NCBI RefSeq assembly: GCF_000315015.1 | Contig: NZ_BAEP01000007.1 | Location: 91,184-155,183 of the forward strand | Length of the DNA: 64,000 nt | Reading direction: 5' to 3' | Source: Paraglaciecola mesophila KMM 241 | GTDB taxonomy: Bacteria; Pseudomonadota; Gammaproteobacteria; Enterobacterales; Alteromonadaceae | The notes under the pieces: model-generated | Databases searched by the model: none | Told to the model about the DNA's origin: nothing | What the model saw: the letters and a program-made list of their open reading frames with translations, nothing else | Made by a program: the position numbers and the translations under genes | Shown here: piece by piece, positions 9,498-17,856 of the stretch | How the letters are laid out: each line of letters begins with the position of its first letter | How positions within the stretch are numbered: the first letter of the stretch is position 1

Positions 9498-10487
9498 ATG
9501 CAACATCAGCAAGAACAGTCTTTAAATCAACACGATAGCTTTTTATGGGCGTATTATTTTACGGACGGCTCGGCCAGCCCTGTTGATTTATTAGGACTGA
9601 AAGCTACAGAGAATGAACCGGGCTTTACGTGGGTGCATTTGCAGTCGGACTCGATTGACGCAGAGCAAACAATGTATGACCTAGGGTTGTCAAAAAACGT
9701 TGCTGACTCGCTGATCGCCCTAGAGACACGGCCTAAAACCTTAAGTATTGATGGTGGCTTAGTCGTTTATTTACGCGGTATTAATACTAACCCTGATGCA
9801 GATCCAGAAGACATGGTTTCGTTGCGCTTATGGCTAACCGAAAAGGGCATTGTGTCAGCCAGGCGTAAAGATAGAAAATTATATTCAGTACAAGACGTTA
9901 AAAATGATATTGACCAAGGTAGTAAGATATCCAGCGCTGGTGATTTGCTGCTAGAAGTGATTGAGCGAGTGGTCTTCCATATAAGCGAAATGGTGGATAT
10001 TTTAGATGAAGAGCTAGTCGATTTTGAAACATCAGAATCTATGGATAGCAAAGCACGTCAACGTTTGTCCACTGTGCGCCGACAAGCCGCCTCAATACGC
10101 CGTTACCTGGCACCGCAACGAGACGCCCTCGATACACTGTACCGCAGCAACCAGTTTTTGACCCCCGAGCAAGCATTTAGGTTGAGAGAGCTTAGCGATA
10201 GAACCACGCGCTATGTAGAGGATTTAGATCTCGCCCGTGAACGTGCAATCGTATTGCAAGACGAAGTACGTAACCGAATTGCAGATCGCCAAGGCATGGT
10301 GATGTACGTTTTGTCTCTAGTAACGGCTATTTTCTTGCCTCTGTCATTTCTGACCGGCGTTTTTGGCATGAACGTGGGCGGATTGCCCGGTATTGATAAC
10401 CCGCACGCGTTCAATGTTTTAACCTTCTCTATGTTGGGGCTTGTTGCCGTATTAGGAGGCTTTATGGTGTGGAAAAAGTGGTTCTGA
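9498..10487 (+). CDS. zntB: CorA-family zinc transporter ZntB-like
   Basis: About 329 residues: a large cytoplasmic N-terminal domain (about 1-265) with long helices, then two transmembrane segments. The loop signature follows TM1 as GMNVGG, the CorA-type GMN motif in the context FLTGVFGMNVGGLPGID, which resembles the ZntB branch (GIPG-type continuation) more than classical magnesium CorA. ZntB transports zinc with the proton gradient. I chose the ATG at 9498 because GGGAG lies at 9486-9490; an in-frame upstream start at 9438 adds 20 unsupported residues. Confidence 0.85.
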   Translation: MQHQQEQSLNQHDSFLWAYYFTDGSASPVDLLGLKATENEPGFTWVHLQSDSIDAEQTMYDLGLSKNVADSLIALETRPKTLSIDGGLVVYLRGINTNPDADPEDMVSLRLWLTEKGIVSARRKDRKLYSVQDVKNDIDQGSKISSAGDLLLEVIERVVFHISEMVDILDEELVDFETSESMDSKARQRLSTVRRQAASIRRYLAPQRDALDTLYRSNQFLTPEQAFRLRELSDRTTRYVEDLDLARERAIVLQDEVRNRIADRQGMVMYVLSLVTAIFLPLSFLTGVFGMNVGGLPGIDNPHAFNVLTFSMLGLVAVLGGFMVWKKWF

Positions 10488-10678
10488 TAGTTGTTACTTA
10501 TTAACACCGCCAGCAACACAAATATCATCGTACACAGTAAAAACAATCCGCCAAAGCTAGGGCTGGATAATAAAATGCAATTAACGACAAACTTTTTCGG
10601 TCCTTAACCGTAATGACCAGTCATAGTTTTCATCATTACCGTTGTGAAAATGGTATTAGCTAAAGTGAAAGGGCCGCG

Positions 10679-11806
10679 GTGCAAAAGGTAGTAGTATCAT
10701 CTCATAGTCAGCAAATCAGCCAGCAAGTGCTTCGTCAATTGTTGCAACGCTTTGCCGACTTAGGGCTAACGCCTCTGGTGCATGTGGAGCTAGAAGGAGT
10801 CTATGAAACCGCGTCAGCGAAGCATTCTTTAGACTTTGCGAGAGTAAACCAGTCGTTGCTGGATTTGGGCATCAACGGGGCCCTAAAAACAGAATTTTGG
10901 CATCAGCAATGGGAATACGTTTCCTTGTTTAACGGTCAATCACCCCTAAAAGAGGCGCAAGATTTAGCCAGTGCAATGCAATTGCTACCGACTATTATGC
11001 GCCGCTTTGGCGCCAGTAATGTCTTGCTAAAGCCCGTCGCTTGGGCAGCTGACAAAGGGCGATATGTGCTAGGTTCCGGCGCAATATTTTCAACTGACAC
11101 TCGCTCTGTTCATATACCTAATGCGATTCAAATGAATGTAAGTGTGGCGGATAATACTGGTCGAAACCTTATACCGCACTCAAATTTAGGCGAGTGGATA
11201 CAACACTATTTACTGACCAATAGTTTTCACTGCTGTTTGTTATTTCTACCTGAAGAGGATGCCTTCAAGCGTCTTTCCCTGCGCAGCGATTACGGCCTTG
11301 ATGCTGAATTGAGTTCACCGTTTATGTTATCTGGCGGTCATCAGGGCAGTATTGCCTTGTATAAAGAAGTGGGCAAGCACAACCAACCTATGGGGCAAGA
11401 GCCGTTATTCTATGGAGCCAATAACCAGGTACTGAGTTATAGCCATAATTGGCAAAAGACGGCGCGAGTAGAGCATCGAGTCGGGGCCACAAGCCCTGCT
11501 TATGATCCATATCTGAATATGATCTTTATCCTATTAAATGTATTACAAGCCATTCAGAGTTGGCACAGTAAAGATGACTTGCCCCCGGCCTTTACTAGTC
11601 GAGCATTTCCACCTTCCTTGCATGATAGTCAAAAGAACGATGGGTCGGTGGAATCAGGAGCATTGGCGCTATTTTCTCAGCAGAACTGGTTCCCTCAGCA
11701 AATCGATTATTATTGTCAACAGGCCTTTTTGGGGCAATTTGAATCAGTAGGCACCTGGCTACAAACACAGTTTTTGCGGCGCTATACGCCAGAATTGATC
11801 ACGTAA
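10679..11806 (+). CDS. Divergent glutamine-synthetase-fold protein, partner of OvoA
   Basis: 375 residues not matching any enzyme I can name with certainty. Two stretches look like the catalytic domain of the glutamine synthetase / gamma-glutamyl ligase fold: MNVSVADNTGRNLI from residue 152 resembles the GS segment around its metal-binding His, and RVEHR at 263-267 followed by YDPYLNMIFILLN resembles the GS motif R-x-E-x-R ... NPYLA. The usual GS residues are partly replaced, for example Asn-Val-Ser where GS has His-x-Ser. It starts with GTG after GAAAGGG and ends 17 bases before ovoA, so the two are almost certainly co-transcribed. A role in amide-bond formation on cysteine, histidine or ovothiol is possible; no function is established here. 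Confidence 0.6.
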   Translation: MQKVVVSSHSQQISQQVLRQLLQRFADLGLTPLVHVELEGVYETASAKHSLDFARVNQSLLDLGINGALKTEFWHQQWEYVSLFNGQSPLKEAQDLASAMQLLPTIMRRFGASNVLLKPVAWAADKGRYVLGSGAIFSTDTRSVHIPNAIQMNVSVADNTGRNLIPHSNLGEWIQHYLLTNSFHCCLLFLPEEDAFKRLSLRSDYGLDAELSSPFMLSGGHQGSIALYKEVGKHNQPMGQEPLFYGANNQVLSYSHNWQKTARVEHRVGATSPAYDPYLNMIFILLNVLQAIQSWHSKDDLPPAFTSRAFPPSLHDSQKNDGSVESGALALFSQQNWFPQQIDYYCQQAFLGQFESVGTWLQTQFLRRYTPELIT

Positions 11807-11823
11807 TTAAAGAAGTTAATCAT

Positions 11824-13992
11824 ATGCATGCACAACAACTAAACACAATCGCTGAACCAGAAGTAGAGCAGATGCCTAGGCTGAACAAGCCTCCCTTGCT
11901 CAGCGGAACCAATGTTGCTGCCAAGCGCAGTGAATTGAAACGTTATTTCCTACAAAATTGGGCGCTTTATGAGTCATTGTTTGACTTGATTAATGACGAC
12001 TCAGCATTTTATTTAAGGCCGGAGCCTCTGCGCCATCCGCTCATATTTTACTTTGGTCATACGGCCGTTTTTTACGTTAACAAGCTGATGTTGGGGAATT
12101 TTATCGGCGAGCGAGTCGATAAGCATATTGAGTCTACTTGTGCGGTGGGTGTGGATGAAATGTCGTGGGACGATTTATCCCCTGATAATTACCAGTGGCC
12201 GACAGTCAGCGCTGTACGTGACTACCGTCATAAAGTGAAAGCTATGGTCAGCCGGTTTATCGATGACATGCCGCTGACATTGCCTATCACCCAAGATTCC
12301 CCAGCATGGATTATTCTGATGGGGTGTGAGCATGAAGGCATTCATATAGAAACCTCTTCGGTCATCATGCGTATGCTCGACACACAATACCTGTCTGATA
12401 ATGGTCAATGGCCGGCTTGCTCTGATGTCGAATTTGTTAAACCGAAAAACCAACAAAATCTGTTGGTCAATGTTTCCCCTCAAGACATTCGACTGGGTAA
12501 ACCGAGCAGTAATAACACCTATGGCTGGGATAACGAATATGGAATTTCAGATGTTTCAGTGGGCGCTTTCAAGGCAAGTCAAACCTTAGTATCTAATCAA
12601 GAATTTTTGCAATTTATTGATGCCGGTGGTTATCAAACGCCCGAGTTGTGGACAGATGAGGGCAAGGCTTGGTTGAAATATACCCAAGCGACTATGCCGC
12701 GTTTCTGGTTGCTTAATGCTGGTGTTTATTACCAGCGTAATCTCATCCAAGAAATCCCGTTACCCGCTAGCTGGCCGGTTGAAGTGAATTACCTTGAGGC
12801 CAAAGCGTTTTGTAATTGGAAAGCAAAATCATCACAAGGCTTTGTGCGCCTGCCAACCGAAGCTGAGTGGCAAGTCCTAAGAGACACCTTAAAGAGCGAT
12901 TTACCCTATTGGGACACCGCGCCAGGTAATATTAATCTTGAGCATTTCGCGTCCTCATGTCCTGTGGACTTGTACCCTCAAGGCGATTTTTTTGATGTGA
13001 TAGGGAATGTATGGCAATGGACCGAAAGCCCCATAGACGGTTTTGATGGTTTTGCGGTGCACCCTCTTTATGATGACTTTTCGACACCAACATTTGACGG
13101 CCAACATAACTTAATTAAGGGCGGCTCTTGGATTTCTACCGGCAATGAGGCGACAAGAGATTCGCGCTATGCCTTTAGACGGCACTTCTTTCAACACGCT
13201 GGGTTTAGATATGTTGAGTCAAATAAGGAAGATATTCCCATTACCGAGGTGAATCCCTACGAAAGCCAAGTCGATATCAGTCGAATGCTGCATCATCAAT
13301 ATGGCGTTAACAGTGGTAATAAAGGGCACGATATTCAGCAGGTGTTATATCACTGCCAAACGATGTTGAGCAGCGCAACATGCAACAATACTAAAGCGTT
13401 AGATATTGGCTGTGGCACCGGGCGCTTGAGTTTCGAGTTGAGCCATATATTCAAGCAGGTGGACGGTATAGATTTTACCGCGCGTCATATTCAGCAGGCT
13501 TTACAACTAAAAAACCGTGGTCAGCTGCGTTATGCATTGCCTAATGAGGGTGAACTGCAGCAATTTATAGAAGTAGGTTTGCGAGACGTCAATCTGAACG
13601 GGTGCTATGACAATCTGCACTTCACCCAAGGAGATGGGCATAACTTGAAGGCGCATTTTGATGATTACGATCTGATTGTTGCTCATCGCGTACTTGATGT
13701 ACTTTACGATCCGCAATTATTTATTAATCAAATGTTAGGCCGCCTGAAACAAGGTGGAATTTTACTGCTCTGTAGCGCCTACCAATGGTCAGAGGCGCTG
13801 ACCCCTAAGCAGAAATGGCTAGGTGGCTTTAAAGCTAACGGTGAAAATCAAACCAGCGAGACACATTTAAAGCACTTATTAGCAGTGCACAGTGAATTGC
13901 TTACCGAGTCTGAGGTTATTAGTGATGTCCAGTTAGATAGTAGAAGCAGCCAGCGACAGCGAAATCATTTAACGTTGTGGAAAAAACACTAA
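11824..13992 (+). CDS. ovoA: OvoA: 5-histidylcysteine sulfoxide synthase with methyltransferase domain
   Basis: 722-residue iron enzyme that makes ovothiol A, joining cysteine sulfur to the histidine ring with oxygen and then methylating the ring. Order of domains: DinB-like (about 30-190), FGE-sulfatase-like (about 210-460) and a C-terminal SAM methyltransferase (about 490-722, with LDIGCGTGRL). The non-heme iron site is the H-x3-H-x-E triad H170, H174 and E176. All three domains are intact, as in the original OvoA family. In OvoA the cysteine is used free, unlike EgtB which needs gamma-glutamylcysteine, so the upstream GS-like gene is not an obvious substrate supplier. Confidence 0.94.
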   Translation: MHAQQLNTIAEPEVEQMPRLNKPPLLSGTNVAAKRSELKRYFLQNWALYESLFDLINDDSAFYLRPEPLRHPLIFYFGHTAVFYVNKLMLGNFIGERVDKHIESTCAVGVDEMSWDDLSPDNYQWPTVSAVRDYRHKVKAMVSRFIDDMPLTLPITQDSPAWIILMGCEHEGIHIETSSVIMRMLDTQYLSDNGQWPACSDVEFVKPKNQQNLLVNVSPQDIRLGKPSSNNTYGWDNEYGISDVSVGAFKASQTLVSNQEFLQFIDAGGYQTPELWTDEGKAWLKYTQATMPRFWLLNAGVYYQRNLIQEIPLPASWPVEVNYLEAKAFCNWKAKSSQGFVRLPTEAEWQVLRDTLKSDLPYWDTAPGNINLEHFASSCPVDLYPQGDFFDVIGNVWQWTESPIDGFDGFAVHPLYDDFSTPTFDGQHNLIKGGSWISTGNEATRDSRYAFRRHFFQHAGFRYVESNKEDIPITEVNPYESQVDISRMLHHQYGVNSGNKGHDIQQVLYHCQTMLSSATCNNTKALDIGCGTGRLSFELSHIFKQVDGIDFTARHIQQALQLKNRGQLRYALPNEGELQQFIEVGLRDVNLNGCYDNLHFTQGDGHNLKAHFDDYDLIVAHRVLDVLYDPQLFINQMLGRLKQGGILLLCSAYQWSEALTPKQKWLGGFKANGENQTSETHLKHLLAVHSELLTESEVISDVQLDSRSSQRQRNHLTLWKKH

Positions 13993-14014
13993 GCGCAGTG
14001 TAAATCACTAAGGT

Positions 14015-14040
14015 AAACGCTGTATTCTACGGCGTTTTTT
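14015..14040 (+). terminator. Rho-independent terminator of the ovoA unit
   Basis: Ten-base-pair stem AAACGCTGTA / TACGGCGTTT (one G-T pair) with a TTC loop and a run of six T, 23 bases after the ovoA stop codon. Confidence 0.85.
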
Positions 14041-14105
14041 GCTTTTGATACTGATACACTCCGCTCACAGGTTATGCGCCGCGAAGCTATCCGTAAAATT
14101 ATAAT

Positions 14106-14177
14106 GCGATAAGTAGTTCGATAAGTAGTTCGATAAGTCGTGCGATAAATAATGCGATAAATAGTGCGGTAAAATGG
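14106..14177 (+). repeat. Six tandem 12-base repeats upstream of the monooxygenase
   Basis: Six consecutive 12-base units of the pattern [GT]CGATAA[GA]TAGT, with one to four changes per unit and the last one most degenerate, ending 12 bases before the ATG at 14190. The unit length of 12 keeps helical spacing near one turn. It is in the 5' leader or promoter, not within a gene. Confidence 0.85.
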
Positions 14178-14189
14178 TGAACATGCTTT

Positions 14190-15377
14190 ATGCCTAAAAA
14201 AGTGATTATCGCTGGTGGCGGTATTGGTGGTTTAAGCGCAGCACTTGCGCTCAACCTTCAAGGTTTTGACGTAGATATTTTTGAGCAAAGTGACGCTTTA
14301 AAAGAAGTAGGGGCGGGTATACAGCTAAGCCCAAATGCCATGCACGCGTTAACGGCATTAGGTGTGCAGGATAAGATAATAGCACTTGGTTTTTTGCCGC
14401 AAAATGCCACGATGCGTCATTATCAAACAGCAAAAACGTATTTACAGATGCCATTAGGTTCTGCGATTGAGCAAAAATATGGTGCCCCTTATGTACATAT
14501 TCATCGCGCTGACCTACACAAAATTCTCTACCAAAGCGCTTTAGAGCGCGGGGTAAAAATAACCTTAAATGCACGCGTAAAATCTTACAAGCATGTTAAT
14601 ACAAGTAATGCACAGCAAGTAAAAGCTGAATTGGCCGATGGTGGTGAATTGCACTGCGATGTATTAATTGGAGCTGATGGTATTCGCTCTTCAATAAAAA
14701 AGTGCATGTTGCCCCAATCCGAAATCCAATTTACTGGGCAGGTGGCATGGCGCGGCACTATAAAAAGTCAGAACGTACCCAAGGGACTGGTGAACCCTGA
14801 GGCAAACTTATGGGTTGGCCCAGGGGCGCACGTAGTGAGCTACTACGTTCGAGGTGGCGACGAAATTAACGTAATCGCAGTGCAAGAGCGTGAACAGTGG
14901 GACGATGAACGCTGGAACGTTGATGGCGACATAACAGCCTTACGTGCCTTGTTCTGTGACTGGCATCCTGATGTGCAGCAACTACTGGGTAAAATGGATG
15001 ACTGTTTCTTATGGGGCTTATTCGGCAGCGCACCATTAGAAACTTGGGTAGACGGGCAGGTAGCCCTTTTAGGCGATGCCTGTCATCCCATGTTACCATT
15101 TGTGGCACAAGGTGCAGCGATGGCGATTGAAGATGGTGCTTGTTTAGCTAAAGCGCTATTAAGTGAACCACGGATGAACCATGCTCTTTTGAATTACCAA
15201 TCTCAGCGTCTCGCACGAGTGACTAAAGTACAAAAAATGGCCGCCAACAACGCTGGTTTATATCACATGCAAGGCCTGAGTAATAAAATGAAACTACAGG
15301 CTTTGAAGCTTTTAAACATGATGTCTGCAGACCTTGCTTCATTCCCTATGTCATTTATTTATCGCTTTAACCAATAG
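14190..15377 (+). CDS. FAD-dependent aromatic-ring monooxygenase (UbiH/salicylate hydroxylase type)
   Basis: 395-residue class A flavoprotein monooxygenase. The N-terminal Rossmann motif is GGGIGGLSAALAL (about 9-21) followed by the acidic FEQSD end of beta-2; the DG motif is LIGADGIRSS (about 155-165); the FAD ribityl motif GDACHPMLPFVAQGA lies near residue 297. NAD(P)H-dependent hydroxylation of a phenolic or similar substrate is expected; length and motifs resemble salicylate and 3-hydroxybenzoate hydroxylases, but the substrate cannot be assigned. It is separated from ovoA by a terminator, so it is probably transcribed alone. Confidence 0.8.
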   Translation: MPKKVIIAGGGIGGLSAALALNLQGFDVDIFEQSDALKEVGAGIQLSPNAMHALTALGVQDKIIALGFLPQNATMRHYQTAKTYLQMPLGSAIEQKYGAPYVHIHRADLHKILYQSALERGVKITLNARVKSYKHVNTSNAQQVKAELADGGELHCDVLIGADGIRSSIKKCMLPQSEIQFTGQVAWRGTIKSQNVPKGLVNPEANLWVGPGAHVVSYYVRGGDEINVIAVQEREQWDDERWNVDGDITALRALFCDWHPDVQQLLGKMDDCFLWGLFGSAPLETWVDGQVALLGDACHPMLPFVAQGAAMAIEDGACLAKALLSEPRMNHALLNYQSQRLARVTKVQKMAANNAGLYHMQGLSNKMKLQALKLLNMMSADLASFPMSFIYRFNQ

Positions 15378-15749
15378 CGTCAATCGAATTAGCGATAAAG
15401 TTAATTGGTCAAGCAAGCTTAAGGGGGAGTGCATTAATCATGCGCTGATTTTTTCTTGCCTCGCTTATGACCGCAGAACGTATTTATACTCTCGGACGGC
15501 CGCATTTAGCAGCACTACTTCTTAGTACTGAGAAAATAGCTTCGAGTAAACTTTTTAACAAAAAAACTAAAAAAACAACAATTGGTAAAGCCAAAGTTAA
15601 TTAATTGGTTGACAATGAGTGTGTTAATTAGTTAGTTTAGCCTTGTAGACTTGGATTGGTAATGTACTTAGGCGGGCTGTGCGGTGCTCCTTGGGGAACT
15701 GATTGAAAGTTTATGTATATACTAATTTGAAAACCCAGTGGAGAATATT
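15378..15749. promoter_or_regulatory. Promoter region of the SDR gene with candidate FCD-regulator boxes
   Basis: No gene is seen in these 372 bases. Two boxes resemble others in the alginate region: TTGGTAAAGCCAA at 15582-15594, a TTGG-N5-CCAA dyad, and ATTGGTAAT at 15655-15663. ATTGGTT at 15604-15610 lies between them. These precede the DEH-reductase-type SDR gene and are candidate operators of the GntR/FCD regulator at 16597-17343. Confidence 0.5.
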
Positions 15750-16496
15750 ATGACAATGAAAGGCAAAGTAGCCATAGTGGCAGGTGGTGGGCGTGATATT
15801 GGCCGCGCTTGTGCATTAGAATTGGCCGGCCGTGGTGCAGATGTGGTGATCACTTATCTTGCCAGCGAAGCTACCGCACAGAGTGCAGTTGAAGAAATTG
15901 AAAAACTTGGTGTTCGTGCGGTTGCAATCAAAGCCGACTTAACACAACAACAAGATGTTGATGCGTGTGTACAAAGCACAGTTGATAAATTTGGCAAAGT
16001 AGATTGCCTAGTGCATGTTTCAGGTGGTTTGGTTGAGCGTGTTAAAGTAGCAGACATGAGTCTTAGCCACTTCCATAAAGTGATGGACTTAAACCTAACA
16101 TCACTTTTCATGATGACTCACGCATGTATACCTCATATGCCTAAAGGCAGCAGCATAGTGACATTAGCATCTCAAGCGGGTCGTGATGGCGGCGGCGGTG
16201 GTGCAGCGATTTATGCTACTTCGAAAGGCGCAGTAATGACATTTACACGTGGTCTAGCGAAAGAGCTTGGTCCAGACATTCGTGTTAATGGCGTTTGCCC
16301 AGGCATGATCAGCACTGGCTTCCACGATACTTTCACCCCTGACGCAGTGCGTGAGAAAGTGGCTGGCTCTACAGCGTTGCAACGTGAAGGTAACTCTGAA
16401 GAAGTGGCTAAATTGGTTGCCTTCTTGGCATCTGACGAAGCATCGTATATGACGGGTACTAACGTTGATATCAACGGTGGTATGTTGTTCTCATAA
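15750..16496 (+). CDS. SDR-family oxidoreductase, probable DEH reductase
   Basis: 248-residue short-chain dehydrogenase. The cofactor loop is GGGRDIG (about 12-18) and the catalytic residues are S141, Y155 and K159 (YATSK). An alginate regulator and an alginate lyase-KDG kinase operon lie next to it, so the likely reaction is reduction of 4-deoxy-L-erythro-5-hexoseulose uronate (DEH) to 2-keto-3-deoxygluconate, as done by SDR-type DEH reductases of Sphingomonas and Flavobacterium. No acidic residue ends beta-2 (VVITYLASE), so NADPH use cannot be excluded. I chose ATG 15750 because GGAG at 15740-15743 precedes it; the upstream GTG overlaps that site. A second SDR of the same type lies at 42386-43147. 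Confidence 0.82.
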   Translation: MTMKGKVAIVAGGGRDIGRACALELAGRGADVVITYLASEATAQSAVEEIEKLGVRAVAIKADLTQQQDVDACVQSTVDKFGKVDCLVHVSGGLVERVKVADMSLSHFHKVMDLNLTSLFMMTHACIPHMPKGSSIVTLASQAGRDGGGGGAAIYATSKGAVMTFTRGLAKELGPDIRVNGVCPGMISTGFHDTFTPDAVREKVAGSTALQREGNSEEVAKLVAFLASDEASYMTGTNVDINGGMLFS

Positions 16497-16513
16497 TCGA
16501 GTTATCGTTTATG

Positions 16514-16545
16514 TAAAAAAAGCCAACATATGTTGGCTTTTTTAT
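16514..16545. terminator. Bidirectional terminator
   Basis: Stem AAAAAGCCAACATA / TATGTTGGCTTTTT (nearly fully self-complementary) with flanking A and T runs, between the convergent SDR and GntR genes. Confidence 0.88.
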
Positions 16546-16596
16546 TGGCTAGAATTCTTCATCGAGGTACGAGAGTACTTAAAAACTAACGTACGC

Positions 16597-17343
16597 CTAT
16601 GCTTGTTTAATGACGTGCGACAGTGAATATAAGCCTCTGGTTTCAATCGTTTGACGGCGTACTTCTTCTAACGCTTGCGCTTCTTTAGCTTCGAATAGTG
16701 CGTTTATCAACCGGTTAAAGTGCTGGTGCATAGCAGCGCGAGCGGCTTGGTTGTCACGCTTCTTAAGGGCTTGATATATGACAGTATGCTCGTGTAACCG
16801 TTTTGAACTACTTTGGCTACAAACACCTTTATAGGCTGCTTTGACCTCGGCATTGGTATCGCGTACTTGCCATAAGTTCTCAACGGCAAGCAATATCGCG
16901 TTATTACGCGTTGCACGAGAAATAATCATATGAAAATCGCGATCAGCATGTTCTGGGTTTTCTTCTTTTTCCATTGCGTCGAGCGTGCTTTTCAAATCAC
17001 GTAATTCATCATCAGTGATGGTTGTGGCCGCAAGCGCGGCAGCTTCGCCTTCAACCAACGCTCGGGCCTGAGTGAGCTCAAAGGCACTAATGTTATTCAA
17101 CGGTTTTGGAGCATGTTTGCTGGCCAACACGTAAACACCAGAGCCTGTTTTTACCTCAACTCGTTCCCTTACTTCCAAAGCAATAATCGCTTCTCGAATG
17201 GTAGGACGGCTGACGTCAAACGTTTCTGCTAACTCGCGTTCTGGGGGTAAGCGGCTTCCTGGCTGGTATAAACCGGACTCAATAAGCTGTTCTATTTTTT
17301 CGACTATATTCCAGAATAATCGACGACTCTTCATTTTAGACAT
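16597..17343 (-). CDS. GntR-family regulator with FCD domain, probable regulator of the alginate genes
   Basis: 248-residue FadR/UxuR-type regulator. The winged helix spans about residues 10-74 (LPPERELAETFDVSRPTIRE and the wing EVKTGSGVYV). The FCD effector domain follows (about 88-225) and keeps the metal-site pattern, with DFH near 137-139 and later His residues in the HTVIYQALKKRD and MHQHFNRL helices. FCD regulators of this class commonly sense hexuronates or KDG-like acids. It is divergent from the PL6 operon and convergent with the SDR gene. A perfect 11-base inverted repeat upstream (17466-17496) and related boxes elsewhere suggest autoregulation and a local regulon; this is inference. 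Confidence 0.85.
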   Translation of the reverse strand: MSKMKSRRLFWNIVEKIEQLIESGLYQPGSRLPPERELAETFDVSRPTIREAIIALEVRERVEVKTGSGVYVLASKHAPKPLNNISAFELTQARALVEGEAAALAATTITDDELRDLKSTLDAMEKEENPEHADRDFHMIISRATRNNAILLAVENLWQVRDTNAEVKAAYKGVCSQSSSKRLHEHTVIYQALKKRDNQAARAAMHQHFNRLINALFEAKEAQALEEVRRQTIETRGLYSLSHVIKQA

Positions 17344-17802
17344 CCCGCTCTGTTTCTTATCTATCTACTACTTACCGGCATTCTACCACATTTGCAGATT
17401 ATGCAAGCGCTTTAGAAATAGGTATAGCATATTTTAACAACTATGTAGCAAATACTTAACTATCATTATTACCAATATCAAATTTATTGGTAATAACATA
17501 TTTGTTAAATTGGTTAATATTAGTTTGACATTTAATTCGACTATTGGTTACATTGGAGGTGTGGTATACGGATAATATCGCAAGAGCATATTAAAGTGAT
17601 GCACGAGCGAAAGAATAAAAAGGCGTATGCAACAAGTAACGGGTTAGATCGCCAACTTACACAAACCCTCTGTACCCTACACTTATTGTGTACTTTGGCG
17701 ATTTTTTTCGACCCTGCTGTCATCTTTAAAGTGCGCTTTGCATCCGCACATGTAAAGCGCACTTACTATTTGTGCTAATGCGGCAGACATGTAGCAATCA
17801 AG
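17344..17802. promoter_or_regulatory. Divergent regulatory region between GntR regulator and PL6 operon
   Basis: About 460 bases with no credible gene. It holds a perfect inverted repeat, TTATTACCAAT (17466-17476) and ATTGGTAATAA (17486-17496), separated by 9 bases, then two further half sites ATTGGTTAA (17509) and ATTGGTTAC (17543). The cluster is AT-rich and centrally placed between the two divergent start codons. It is the best-developed box array in the window after the one at 49.95-50.42 kb. Confidence 0.6.
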
Positions 17803-17856
17803 ATGGTTAGCATCAGATTGTTTGTTAATTTTCATAACAGGATTGGGCACTCATTT

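Noticed and set aside
14106..14177. Possible CRISPR array
   Set aside because: The 12-base units are directly adjacent without spacers, and no cas genes are near; it is a plain tandem repeat.
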